DNA of 37,801 nt, from assembly GCF_021538895.1 (NCBI RefSeq), contig NZ_JADDRL010000090.1:1-37801 (forward strand), read 5' to 3'. The stretch's first letter is position 1. Each line of letters opens with the position of its first letter. This DNA is from Streptomyces olivochromogenes. Its GTDB lineage: Bacteria > Actinomycetota > Actinomycetes > Streptomycetales > Streptomycetaceae. Position numbers and translations under genes: made by a program. This document shows positions 31,192-37,801 of the stretch, one piece after another. The notes beneath the pieces were generated by a model, which was given only the letters and a program-made list of their open reading frames with translations, had not been told where the DNA came from and searched no databases.

Positions 31192-32472
31192 TCAGCTCGC
31201 CCTGGGTGCCGTCGCCGCCCCGACCGCCGACAGTTCCGCCGGTTCCGTGGGGAGTTCGGCGGTCACCGTGAAGCCGCCGCGCGGTGACGGGCCGGCCCGT
31301 AGGGAGCCGCCCGCCGCCGCGAGGCGTTCGGTCAGGCCCTTGAGACCGGTGCCGCCGATGCCCTCCCGGGGTTCGGCGGCCGCCGCGCCGGTGCCGTCGT
31401 CCGTGACCGTCAGCCGGGCCCGCTCCGGGCTGCTCTCTACGGTGATCTCGCAGCGGCCGGCGTCGCTGTGCCGCACGACGTTGGTGACCGCCTCGCGCAC
31501 CACCCAGCCCAGCAGGGCCTCCGTCTGCGGGGTGAGCGGGGTACCGGACTGCCTGACCACCGGCTCCACGCTCGCCGCAGACAGGGCCGAACGGGCCCGG
31601 GTCAGCTCCGTGGCCAGGCTGCCCTCCCGGTAGCCGGTCACCGCCTCGCGGATCTCGGTCAGCGCCTGTCTGCCGACCGACTCGATGTCGCTGATCTGCG
31701 ACAGCGCCGCGTCCATGTCGCGTGGGGCGAGGCGCCGGGCCGCCTCCGACTTCACCACGATCACCGACAGGGTGTGGCCGAGCAGGTCGTGCAGATCGCG
31801 GGAGAAGCGCAGGCGCTCCTTCTCCACCGCGCGCCGTGCGAGTTCCTCGCGGGCGGCGCGCAGTTCCCGTACGGCTTCGCTGAGGCCCAGGATCGCGGCG
31901 GTCACCATGCTCGACAGGAAGGTGCCGTAGGCGATGTTCACCGCGTCCCACCCGTCGCGGAAGCCGGAGACGGTGCCGGCGAACGCGGCCAGCAGGATGC
32001 CCGTCCGGCCCAGCCACGGCCCGCGCAGGGTGGCGCCCGCCGCGAGGCCCAGCAGGGGGAAGAACAGCAGCCAGCTGCCGCCGTACCCGAGGGCCAGGCT
32101 CGTGGTCAGCAGGCCCATCAGCAGCAGTGCCACCCGGGTGGACGTCGCCTCGCGCTTCTCCCGGTCGAAGGCGCGGAACGTCACATAGATGTACAGCGAG
32201 TTGAAGGCGAGCAGGCCCAGGCCGCCGATCCACGGGTTGGGGGTCTTGTCCTGGAAGAGATTGGAGAAGGAGCCCAGCCCCATGAGGAGCCACGGCAGCA
32301 GGGCGAAACCGGTCGGCGGCGGGCCCGGGTGCTCATGCGTCCGCCCGTCCTTCCGGGCGGCCTTCTGCGCGGCCCGGAAGCGCTCCATGTCCGCCTTCCA
32401 GTCCGCCCGCGCGGCCTGCCAGGCGGCCACCTGGCACCGTATCCCCCGCCACCACGACATGTCGTTGTTCAC
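31192..32472 (-). CDS. Sensor histidine kinase (HisKA_3, DesK-like)
   Basis: A 426-residue membrane sensor. About five helices between residues 55 and 190, then a dimerisation/phosphoacceptor block F-S-R-D-L-H-D-L-L-G-H-T-L-S (His of D-L-H-D), and a GHKL ATPase with E-A-V-T-N-V-V-R-H-S (N box) and D-D-G-T-G-A, G-G-T-G-L-K-G-L (G boxes). With the response regulator it forms a DesK/DesR-type system, which in this context probably senses a membrane or drug signal and controls the neighbouring ABC exporter. GTG 32472 starts 14 bases after the permease. Confidence 0.92.
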   Translation of the reverse strand: MNNDMSWWRGIRCQVAAWQAARADWKADMERFRAAQKAARKDGRTHEHPGPPPTGFALLPWLLMGLGSFSNLFQDKTPNPWIGGLGLLAFNSLYIYVTFRAFDREKREATSTRVALLLMGLLTTSLALGYGGSWLLFFPLLGLAAGATLRGPWLGRTGILLAAFAGTVSGFRDGWDAVNIAYGTFLSSMVTAAILGLSEAVRELRAAREELARRAVEKERLRFSRDLHDLLGHTLSVIVVKSEAARRLAPRDMDAALSQISDIESVGRQALTEIREAVTGYREGSLATELTRARSALSAASVEPVVRQSGTPLTPQTEALLGWVVREAVTNVVRHSDAGRCEITVESSPERARLTVTDDGTGAAAAEPREGIGGTGLKGLTERLAAAGGSLRAGPSPRGGFTVTAELPTEPAELSAVGAATAPRAS

Positions 32473-32486
32473 CCGAGATCCCCCGA

Positions 32487-33203
32487 TCAGCTGTTCCCCG
32501 CCCTACGGCGGTACGACAGCACAGCGTACGAACAGAACACCAACATCCAGGACGTCAGGACGAGGACGGCGCCGGGTGCCGGGGCGCGTCCGTCGCTGAC
32601 CGCGACCCCGAGCTGGGCGAAGCGGCTGGTCGGGGTGTACGCGGACAGGGAGCGCAGCCAGTGCGGGAACAGGGCGACCGGGAACCACAGGCCGCCCAGC
32701 ACCGCCAGGCCCAGATTGCACACCATGTTCGCCACGCCCGTGGCCGGCCCGGTCAGCCGGTAGCCGTTGCCGATGCCGAGCAGCGTGAAGGGGATCGAAC
32801 CGAGCCAGAGCAGCACCGCGATCGCCGCCCACTGCCAGGCCTGCAGTCGTACGCCGTTGGCCAGGCCGCCCGCCGCGAGCACCGCGACGATCGCCGGGAG
32901 CACGGTCACCGAACCGGTCAGCGCCCGCCCGATCACCACCTCGCGCGGGGTCATCGGCGTCACCCGCAGCTGGCGCAGCCAGCCGATCGCCCGGTCCTCG
33001 GCGACCGCGCCGCCGGTATTGAGGGCCGAGCCGACCGCGCCGTAGGCGGCCATGCCGACCATGGAGGCGGTCTTCCAGGCGCTGTCGTTCTCGCCGAGGT
33101 TGGTGAACAGCAGGTACATCATCACCGGCATCGCGATCCCGCCGATCACGAAGCCCGTGTCGCGCAGCGTGCGGCGCACTTCGAGGCGCAGGTAGTCCCA
33201 CAT
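32487..33203 (-). CDS. ABC-2 type exporter permease
   Basis: A 238-residue membrane protein of the ABC-2 family with six helices: N-terminal L-R-L-E-V-R-R-T-L-R-D, the typical cytoplasmic block E-D-R-A-I-G-W-L-R-Q-L-R-V-T-P, and a late G-L-W-F-P-V-A-L-F-P. ATG 33203 overlaps the ATPase stop (TGATG). It needs the ATPase encoded upstream, whose gene is interrupted by a repeat, so export activity may be lost. Confidence 0.9.
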   Translation of the reverse strand: MWDYLRLEVRRTLRDTGFVIGGIAMPVMMYLLFTNLGENDSAWKTASMVGMAAYGAVGSALNTGGAVAEDRAIGWLRQLRVTPMTPREVVIGRALTGSVTVLPAIVAVLAAGGLANGVRLQAWQWAAIAVLLWLGSIPFTLLGIGNGYRLTGPATGVANMVCNLGLAVLGGLWFPVALFPHWLRSLSAYTPTSRFAQLGVAVSDGRAPAPGAVLVLTSWMLVFCSYAVLSYRRRAGNS

Positions 33204-34151
33204 CAGACCGTCTCCGTCTTCGTTTCGTGCGAGGTCAGGGACAGGAACGCGTCGTCCAGCGAGGCCGGGGCGACCTCCAGGCCGTGTATCGCGCCGAGCG
33301 CGGCGAGTGCGACGACGGTCGCGTCGGAGTCGTCCGTGCGCAGCCGCGCCCGGCTGCCGCGCACCTGGACGGACCGCACCCCGGGCAGCAGGTCCAGGAA
33401 GTCCGGGTCGCGGCCGGCCAGGTCGACGCAGACCAGATTGCCGCCGGCCGCCCGGCGCAGCTCCTCGCCCGTGCCGTCGGCGACGATCCGGCCGCGGTCG
33501 ATGACGACGATCCGGTCGGCGTGCGCGTCGGCCTCCTCCAGGTAGTGGGTGGAGAACAGCACGGTGTGGCCGCGCCGCGCGTACGCCCGCATCGAGTCCC
33601 AGAAGGCGTGCCGGGCCTCGACGTCCAGGGCGGCGGTCGGCTCGTCCAGCACGAGGAGGGAGGGGTCCCCGGCCAGCGCCACCGCGAACCGCACCCGCTG
33701 GACCTGCCCGCCCGACAGCCGGTCCACCCGCCGACCCGCCAGCTCCGCGATCCCGGCCAGTTCCAGCGCCCGGGTCACGGGCATCGGCGCCGGGTAACGG
33801 GAGGCGACGAAGGTGACCAGCTCCCCGACCGTGACCCGGGGCACCGCGCGCGCCTCCTGGAGCATGGCGCCCACCCGGCCCGCGCGCACGGACCGCTCGG
33901 GGGCGGTGCCGAAGAGCTCGAACGTGCCCGCGTCGGGCCGGTACAGGCCGAGCAGCAGGGCGATCGCGGTGGATTTGCCGGCGCCGATGGGGGCACCTCC
34001 CTGCTCGAGCGAAGCCGAGAGCTTGGGGGAGGCCGAGCAGGGCGACCGTCTCGCCGCGCGCGATCCGCAGGTCGACGCCGTCGACGGCGCGCACGGAGCC
34101 GTACGCCTTGGCCGCTGCCGTGAAGGACACGGCGGGGGATGTCGATGTCAT
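33203..34151 (-). pseudogene. ABC exporter ATPase gene split by a 40-nt palindromic repeat in the P-loop
   Basis: From ATG 34151 the frame encodes a normal ABC N-terminus up to G-E-T-V-A-L-L-G. There a 40-base insertion (33992-34031) shifts the frame. Taking those 40 bases out restores G-P-I-G-A-G-K-S-T, a full Walker A, and then continues to L-S-G-G-Q (signature), L-L-V-L-D-E-P-T (Walker B) and the C-terminus. As it stands the upstream frame reads on into the permease region as unrelated sequence and a protein started at 33889 would lack the P-loop. Either the gene is dead or the repeat is bypassed or removed. Confidence 0.88.
33987..34031 (+). repeat. 40-nt palindromic repeat, copy 5, disrupting Walker A
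   Basis: GGGGGCACCTCCCTGCTCGA followed by GCGAAGCCGAGAGCTTGGGG. The net insertion is 40 bases (33992-34031), so unlike copy 4 it shifts the reading frame. Confidence 0.88.
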
Positions 34152-34298
34152 GCCTACGACGCTAGGAATCCGCACCCCCCGCACGGCAGAGGCGCATGTA
34201 CGGACTCGGGCAGGACAAATGTCACGGCACGCCGAGCTGACACCTCGTCAGGAGCCTTCACAACTGAAGGGTGCTGGGCTATACAAGGGGCGCCGGAC

Positions 34299-34312
34299 TG
34301 GAACGCGTTCTA
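34299..34312. promoter_or_regulatory. KstR-type operator (exact consensus)
   Basis: TGGAACGCGTTCTA fits TnnAACnnGTTnnA. It lies 125 bases before the hydratase start in the region between the divergent ABC ATPase and hydratase operon, where a plus-strand promoter would be expected. Confidence 0.7.
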
Positions 34313-34436
34313 GGTCGGCCCGTGACGACCTCGGTGCGGCCGACGGTGCGGACGGCCGTGCCGGGGTCTTGAAGCCGCCGTCGCCGTGAGCCGCCCGCGT
34401 CAGCAGTTCGTGTCAGCCGCCAGTGTCAGGAGCCGT

Positions 34437-35294
34437 ATGCCCATCGACGCAGCCAAGGCCCTCGCCGCCGAACCCCGTTCCGGCGAGATCACCTGGGACC
34501 GCAAGGACGTCCAGCTCTACCACCTCGGCATCGGCGCCGGCCGCCCCGCCACCGACCCCGACGAGCTGCGCTACACCCTGGAGTCCCGGCTGCACGTCCT
34601 GCCGAGCTTCGCCACCGTCGCCGGCTCCGGATCGCCCGGCGTGATCAGCGGCCTGTCCATGCCCGGCGTCGACGTCGACCTCGCCCGTGTGCTGCACGGC
34701 GGCCAGGCGCTGACCCTGCACCGGCCCATCCCCGTCGAGGGCACCGCGACCGCCAGCGGCCGGATCGCCGCCGTCCACGACAAGGGCAAGGCCGCCGTGC
34801 TCGTCATGCGCACCGAAGTCGGGGACGCCGACGGCCCGTTGTGGACCAACGACGCCCAGATCTTCGTACGAGGGGAGGGCGGCTGGGGCGGCGATCGCGG
34901 CCCCGCCACCCGGCTGGAACCCCCGGCCGGCGAGCCCGACCGGACCGTCGAGCGGCCGATCCGCGAGGACCAGGCCCTGCTCTACCGCCTCTCCGGCGAC
35001 TACAACCCGCTGCACGCCGACCCCGAGTTCGCCAAGCTCGCCGGGTTCGACCGGCCCATCCTGCACGGGCTGTGCACCTACGGCATGACGCTCAAGGCGG
35101 TCGTCGACACGCTGCTCGACGGCGATGTGACCCGGGTCCGCTCCTACGCCACGCGCTTCGCCGGAGTGGTGTACCCGGGCGAGACCCTGCGCATCCGCAT
35201 GTGGCGCGGGGCGGATGCGGTACGGGTCGCCGTGAGCGTGGCCGAGCGGGACGACGCGCCCGTCCTCGCCGACACCGTCGTCGAACACTCCTGA
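34437..35294 (+). CDS. MaoC-like 2-enoyl-CoA hydratase (Hsd4B-like)
   Basis: A 285-residue double-hotdog hydratase, adding water to 2-enoyl-CoA. The hydratase-2 motif Y-R-L-S-G-D-Y-N-P-L-H-A-D-P-E-F-A-K is followed by G-F-D-R-P-I-L-H-G-L-C-T-Y-G (about 200-228). N-terminal half has D-V-Q-L-Y-H-L-G-I-G-A-G. The whole pattern matches what I recall of the KstR-controlled mycobacterial Rv3538 (cholesterol side-chain oxidation). First gene of an operon with the dehydrogenases; a KstR-type site is upstream. ATG 34437 follows AGGAG. Confidence 0.92.
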   Translation: MPIDAAKALAAEPRSGEITWDRKDVQLYHLGIGAGRPATDPDELRYTLESRLHVLPSFATVAGSGSPGVISGLSMPGVDVDLARVLHGGQALTLHRPIPVEGTATASGRIAAVHDKGKAAVLVMRTEVGDADGPLWTNDAQIFVRGEGGWGGDRGPATRLEPPAGEPDRTVERPIREDQALLYRLSGDYNPLHADPEFAKLAGFDRPILHGLCTYGMTLKAVVDTLLDGDVTRVRSYATRFAGVVYPGETLRIRMWRGADAVRVAVSVAERDDAPVLADTVVEHS

Positions 35295-35326
35295 GCCCAC
35301 GCAAGCACTCCGAGGGGAGCCGCACC

Positions 35327-36403
35327 ATGCGCGCAGCGGTACTGCACGAGATCGGCCAGGACAAGCTGGAGGTCTTCGACGACGTCGAGGCGGTGGGCTT
35401 CGGCCCCGGCAAGGTGCGGGTCCGGGTGCGGGCCACCGGGCTGTGCCACTCGGACCTGTCGGCGATGAGCGGGGTGCTGCCGCAGCCGGCGCCGTTCGTG
35501 CCCGGGCACGAGGGTGCGGGCGAGATCCTCGAAGTCGGCGAGAACGTCACGCACCTCAAGCCCGGCGACCGGGTCGTCGTGTGCTGGCTGCCGGCCTGCG
35601 GTGCCTGTCCCGCCTGCAAGCGCGGTCAGACCGAACTGTGCCTGGCCGGGTTCATGAACGCGGGCGTCCCCAACTTCAAGCGCGCGGGCGGCGACATGTT
35701 CGGCTTCGCGGGCACCGGCACCTTCGCCGAGGAGGTCGTCGTCGACGCGGGCTGCGCCGTGCTGATCCCCGACGACGTGCCCTTCGACATCGCCGCGCTC
35801 ATCGGCTGCGGGGTGACGACCGGACTCGGCGCCGCGCTCAACACCGCGGACGTGGAGGCCGGTTCGTCGGTCGCCGTCATCGGCTGCGGGGGCGTCGGCA
35901 TCTCCGCGATCCAGGGAGCGCGGCTGAAGGGCGCCGCCGAGATCGTCGCCGTCGACCCGGTCGCCTCCCGGCGCGAGTCGGCGCTGCGGTTCGGTGCCAC
36001 GAAGGCCGTCTCGCCGGAGGAACTGGCCGACGCCAAGCAGCAGGTCACCGCCGGCGAGGGCTTCGACTACGTCTTCGAGGTCGTCGGCCGCTCCGCCACC
36101 GCCCGCACGGCGTACGAGAACACCCGGCGCGGCGGCACCCTCGTCGTGGTCGGCGCGGGCGCCATGGACGACTACCTCCAGCTCAACATGTTCGAGCTGT
36201 TCTTCGACGAGAAGCGGATCCTGCCCTCGATGTACGGCGGCGGCGACGTCCTGCGCTCCTACGAGCGGACCATCGCCCTGTGGCGGGCGGGCCGTATCGA
36301 CCTGGAGGGCCTGATCACGCACCGGGTGCCGCTCGCCGAGATCAACGAGGCGCTGGACCAGATGCGTACCGGGACGGCCCTGCGTACGTGCATAGAGATC
36401 TGA
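35327..36403 (+). CDS. Zinc-dependent alcohol dehydrogenase (MDR superfamily)
   Basis: A 358-residue NAD-dependent enzyme. Catalytic zinc ligands: Cys in G-L-C-H-S-D, His in P-G-H-E-G-A-G; structural zinc cysteines in C-G-A-C-P-A-C-K-R-G-Q-T-E-L-C; cofactor fold G-C-G-G-V-G. It looks like a class III-type alcohol dehydrogenase and would oxidise an alcohol, or act in the reverse direction. It sits between hydratase and SDR with 32- and 11-base gaps, so it is in their operon and likely shares their substrate. Confidence 0.93.
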   Translation: MRAAVLHEIGQDKLEVFDDVEAVGFGPGKVRVRVRATGLCHSDLSAMSGVLPQPAPFVPGHEGAGEILEVGENVTHLKPGDRVVVCWLPACGACPACKRGQTELCLAGFMNAGVPNFKRAGGDMFGFAGTGTFAEEVVVDAGCAVLIPDDVPFDIAALIGCGVTTGLGAALNTADVEAGSSVAVIGCGGVGISAIQGARLKGAAEIVAVDPVASRRESALRFGATKAVSPEELADAKQQVTAGEGFDYVFEVVGRSATARTAYENTRRGGTLVVVGAGAMDDYLQLNMFELFFDEKRILPSMYGGGDVLRSYERTIALWRAGRIDLEGLITHRVPLAEINEALDQMRTGTALRTCIEI

Positions 36404-36414
36404 CGGGGAGTCGC

Positions 36415-37377
36415 ATGTCGACCGGTATGTCACTGCCACTCGAAGGCCTCACCGCGATCGTCACGGGCGCGGGCCGCGGGCTGGGCCGGGCCGAGGCGCT
36501 GGAGCTCGCCCGGCTCGGCGCGGCCGTCGTCGTCAACGACTACGGGCAGCCCGGCCGGGACGGCTCGGGCGAGGCCTCCGCCGGCCCCGCCGAGGAGGTC
36601 GCCGCCGAGATCCGCGCCGCGGGCGGCCGGGCGCTCGCCCACACCGGCGACGTCGCCGACTTCGAGCGGGCCCGGGAGCTGGTCCAGCTGGCGATCGGTG
36701 AGTTCGGGAAGCTGGACGTCCTGGTCAACAACGCGGGCATCCTGCGCGACCGCATGGTCTTCTCGATGACCGAGGACGAGTGGGACTCGGTGATCCGGGT
36801 CCATCTCAAGGGCCACTTCAACACCACCCACTTCGCGGCCGCGTACTGGCGCGAGCGGTCCAAGGCGGCCGGGAAGCCGGTCTACGGGCGGATCGTGAAC
36901 ACCTCCTCGGAGGCGTTCCTGGCCGGTTCGGCGGGCCAGCCCAACTACGCGGCCGCCAAGGGCGGAATCGTCGGCCTGACCACCTCCACGGCCCTCGCGC
37001 TCGGCCGGTACGGCGTGACGGCCAACGCCATCTGCCCGCGCGCCCGGACCCGGATGACCGAGGACGTCTTCGCCGGGCTGCACGAACCCGCCGAGGGCCT
37101 CGACCCGCTCGCCCCCGAGCACGTCGCCCCGCTCGTCGGCTACCTGGCCTCACCCGCCGCCGCACAGCTCAACGGTCAGCTGCTCGTCGTGCACGGCGGC
37201 ATGGTCGCGATCGTCGAACGACCGCGCGTCCAGGCGAAGTTCGACAGCAAGCAGGACACATTTACGTACGACGAACTGGACGCGCTGCTCACCCCGCACT
37301 ACGCGGACCGGCCGCCGGGGGAGACCTTCGCGGCGGCGGAGGTGCTCGGGCTCAAGCGCGAGGACGAACACCGCTGA
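36415..37377 (+). CDS. SDR 3-hydroxyacyl-CoA dehydrogenase (MFE-2 / Hsd4A-like)
   Basis: A 320-residue short-chain dehydrogenase. Cofactor motif T-G-A-G-R-G-L-G-R (about 18-26), N-N-A-G-I-L-R-D-R, catalytic Ser in N-T-S-S-E-A and Tyr/Lys in Y-A-A-A-K. The insertion after the first strand (N-D-Y-G ... G-S-G-E-A-S) and the D-R-M-V-F-S-M-T-E-D-E-W block are those of the dehydrogenase domain of peroxisomal multifunctional enzyme type 2 and mycobacterial Hsd4A/ChsB1. With the hydratase it would perform two successive beta-oxidation steps. A terminator follows at 37397. Confidence 0.92.
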   Translation: MSTGMSLPLEGLTAIVTGAGRGLGRAEALELARLGAAVVVNDYGQPGRDGSGEASAGPAEEVAAEIRAAGGRALAHTGDVADFERARELVQLAIGEFGKLDVLVNNAGILRDRMVFSMTEDEWDSVIRVHLKGHFNTTHFAAAYWRERSKAAGKPVYGRIVNTSSEAFLAGSAGQPNYAAAKGGIVGLTTSTALALGRYGVTANAICPRARTRMTEDVFAGLHEPAEGLDPLAPEHVAPLVGYLASPAAAQLNGQLLVVHGGMVAIVERPRVQAKFDSKQDTFTYDELDALLTPHYADRPPGETFAAAEVLGLKREDEHR

Positions 37378-37396
37378 TGCGCGGGCGACATACGAA

Positions 37397-37422
37397 GGGG
37401 GCCCATCGGTCGATGGGCCCCC
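37397..37422 (+). terminator. Terminator hairpin after the hydratase operon
   Basis: GGGGGCCCATCG and CGATGGGCCCCC form a perfect 12-bp stem around GT, 20 bases past the SDR stop. It can act for the converging peptide gene as well. Confidence 0.88.
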
Positions 37423-37435
37423 ACACTGCGTATCC

Positions 37436-37588
37436 TCAGGCCGCCGACTCGGCCGGCTCCGGCTTGCGGTGCCGGCCGTGCGGAACCGTTTCGCTGTCCT
37501 GACCGGACACCGGGCCGCGGTGCTTACCGTGGCCGGCGGTCTCCTGAAGGTCGGCGGACAACTGCTCGGACGTACTCACGTCGTTCAT
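37436..37588 (-). CDS. 50-residue His/Arg-rich peptide
   Basis: A short gene from ATG 37588 to TGA 37436. The peptide starts M-N-D-V-S-T-S-E-Q-L, has no signal peptide or membrane segment, and carries two similar basic motifs, G-H-G-K-H-R-G-P and P-H-G-R-H-R-K-P. It ends exactly before the shared terminator at 37397-37422. Third codon positions are largely G/C in this frame. It could be a metal- or nucleic-acid-binding small protein, or a RiPP precursor; I see no nearby modification enzyme within the window. Function unknown. Confidence 0.55.
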   Translation of the reverse strand: MNDVSTSEQLSADLQETAGHGKHRGPVSGQDSETVPHGRHRKPEPAESAA

Positions 37589-37684
37589 CGGAAGAATTCA
37601 CCCCGTCAACATCATCTTTCGTACAGCCGGGCGAGTGTAACCGGCACACCACGGGCCGAATCCAGGCAGGCACGCCAACCGCCA

Positions 37685-37801
37685 CTAGTTCGTTACAAGA
37701 CGTCCGAGCGGGGCCTGTTGCAGAGGTACCGGACGCGCCACGACCGGTTCCGGAGGATCCGGTTCCGCCGGCTGTCCGGGTGTGTCCCACTCCATGACAG
37801 C
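37685..37801 (-). CDS. Possible short or partial gene at the right edge
   Basis: A minus-strand frame enters from the right edge, includes an ATG at 37795 and stops at TAG 37685. The visible part is Pro/Glu-rich (M-E-W-D-T-P-G-Q-P-A-E-P-D-P-P-E-P) and ends L-G-R-L-V-T-N. It may be the end of a gene outside the window or a 36-residue peptide. It is just upstream of, and in the same direction as, the 50-residue peptide gene. Confidence 0.3.
   Translation of the reverse strand, partial: AVMEWDTPGQPAEPDPPEPVVARPVPLQQAPLGRLVTN

Noticed and set aside
37524..37790. An 88-residue minus-strand frame overlapping the 50-residue peptide
   Set aside because: Gly/Thr/Ser-rich in the first half and out of frame with the better-supported peptide; no ribosome site or family pattern.

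Overview
The window is high-GC DNA with GTG starts, stop/start overlaps of the GTGA type and gene families typical of a Streptomyces chromosome (DUF1275 membrane protein, DUF5336 protein, SigE-family sigma factor, SCO2322-family protein, LLM-class oxidoreductase). No rRNA, tRNA, CRISPR array or phage module was seen. It looks like core or near-core chromosome with a few small mobile repeats.

Layout. Bases 1-2472 hold the end of a DUF1275 membrane protein, a secreted lipase and a secreted lysozyme-like hydrolase. Bases 2821-8655 (minus strand) hold a tightly coupled five-gene operon behind a clear cobalamin riboswitch: a surface-anchored alpha/alpha-toroid protein, an SCO2322-family protein, EcfT, a double-ATPase EcfA and an ECF S component. 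I read it as a cobamide uptake system whose two extracellular proteins may together act like a split intrinsic factor. Bases 8961-16287 hold a metallo-beta-lactamase-fold hydrolase, an aldehyde dehydrogenase, a [3Fe-4S] ferredoxin, a TPP riboswitch with no thiamine gene behind it, a KstR-like TetR repressor, and a glycosyltransferase / methyltransferase / prenyltransferase-like trio.

Bases 16311-21266 hold a small membrane protein with a duplicated fragment, a lipoprotein, and an unusual three-gene operon (substrate-binding-like protein, substrate-binding plus vWA lipoprotein, membrane protein). Bases 21274-21565 form a MITE-like element with 19-bp perfect terminal inverted repeats carrying three copies of a short palindromic repeat. 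Then come an LLM-class F420 oxidoreductase, a DUF5336 protein, a cell-wall amidase, an SCP2-type thiolase, an MFS exporter with an extra C-terminal domain, a methyltransferase, and a SigE-family sigma factor with a probable regulator. From 30296 to 34151 (minus) lie a DesK/DesR-like two-component system and an ABC-2 exporter; a 40-nt palindromic repeat lies in the P-loop codons of its ATPase gene and breaks the frame. Bases 34437-37377 hold a hydratase / alcohol dehydrogenase / SDR operon, followed by a 50-residue peptide gene.

How the parts connect. Four sites matching the mycobacterial KstR consensus (TnnAACnnGTTnnA, three exact and one with a single mismatch) lie in front of the hydrolase/aldehyde dehydrogenase pair, between kstR and the glycosyltransferase, in front of the thiolase, and in front of the hydratase operon. 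The window therefore appears to contain much of one KstR-type regulon for beta-oxidation of a steroid-like or isoprenoid acyl side chain. All functions are read from sequence alone; no search was run.
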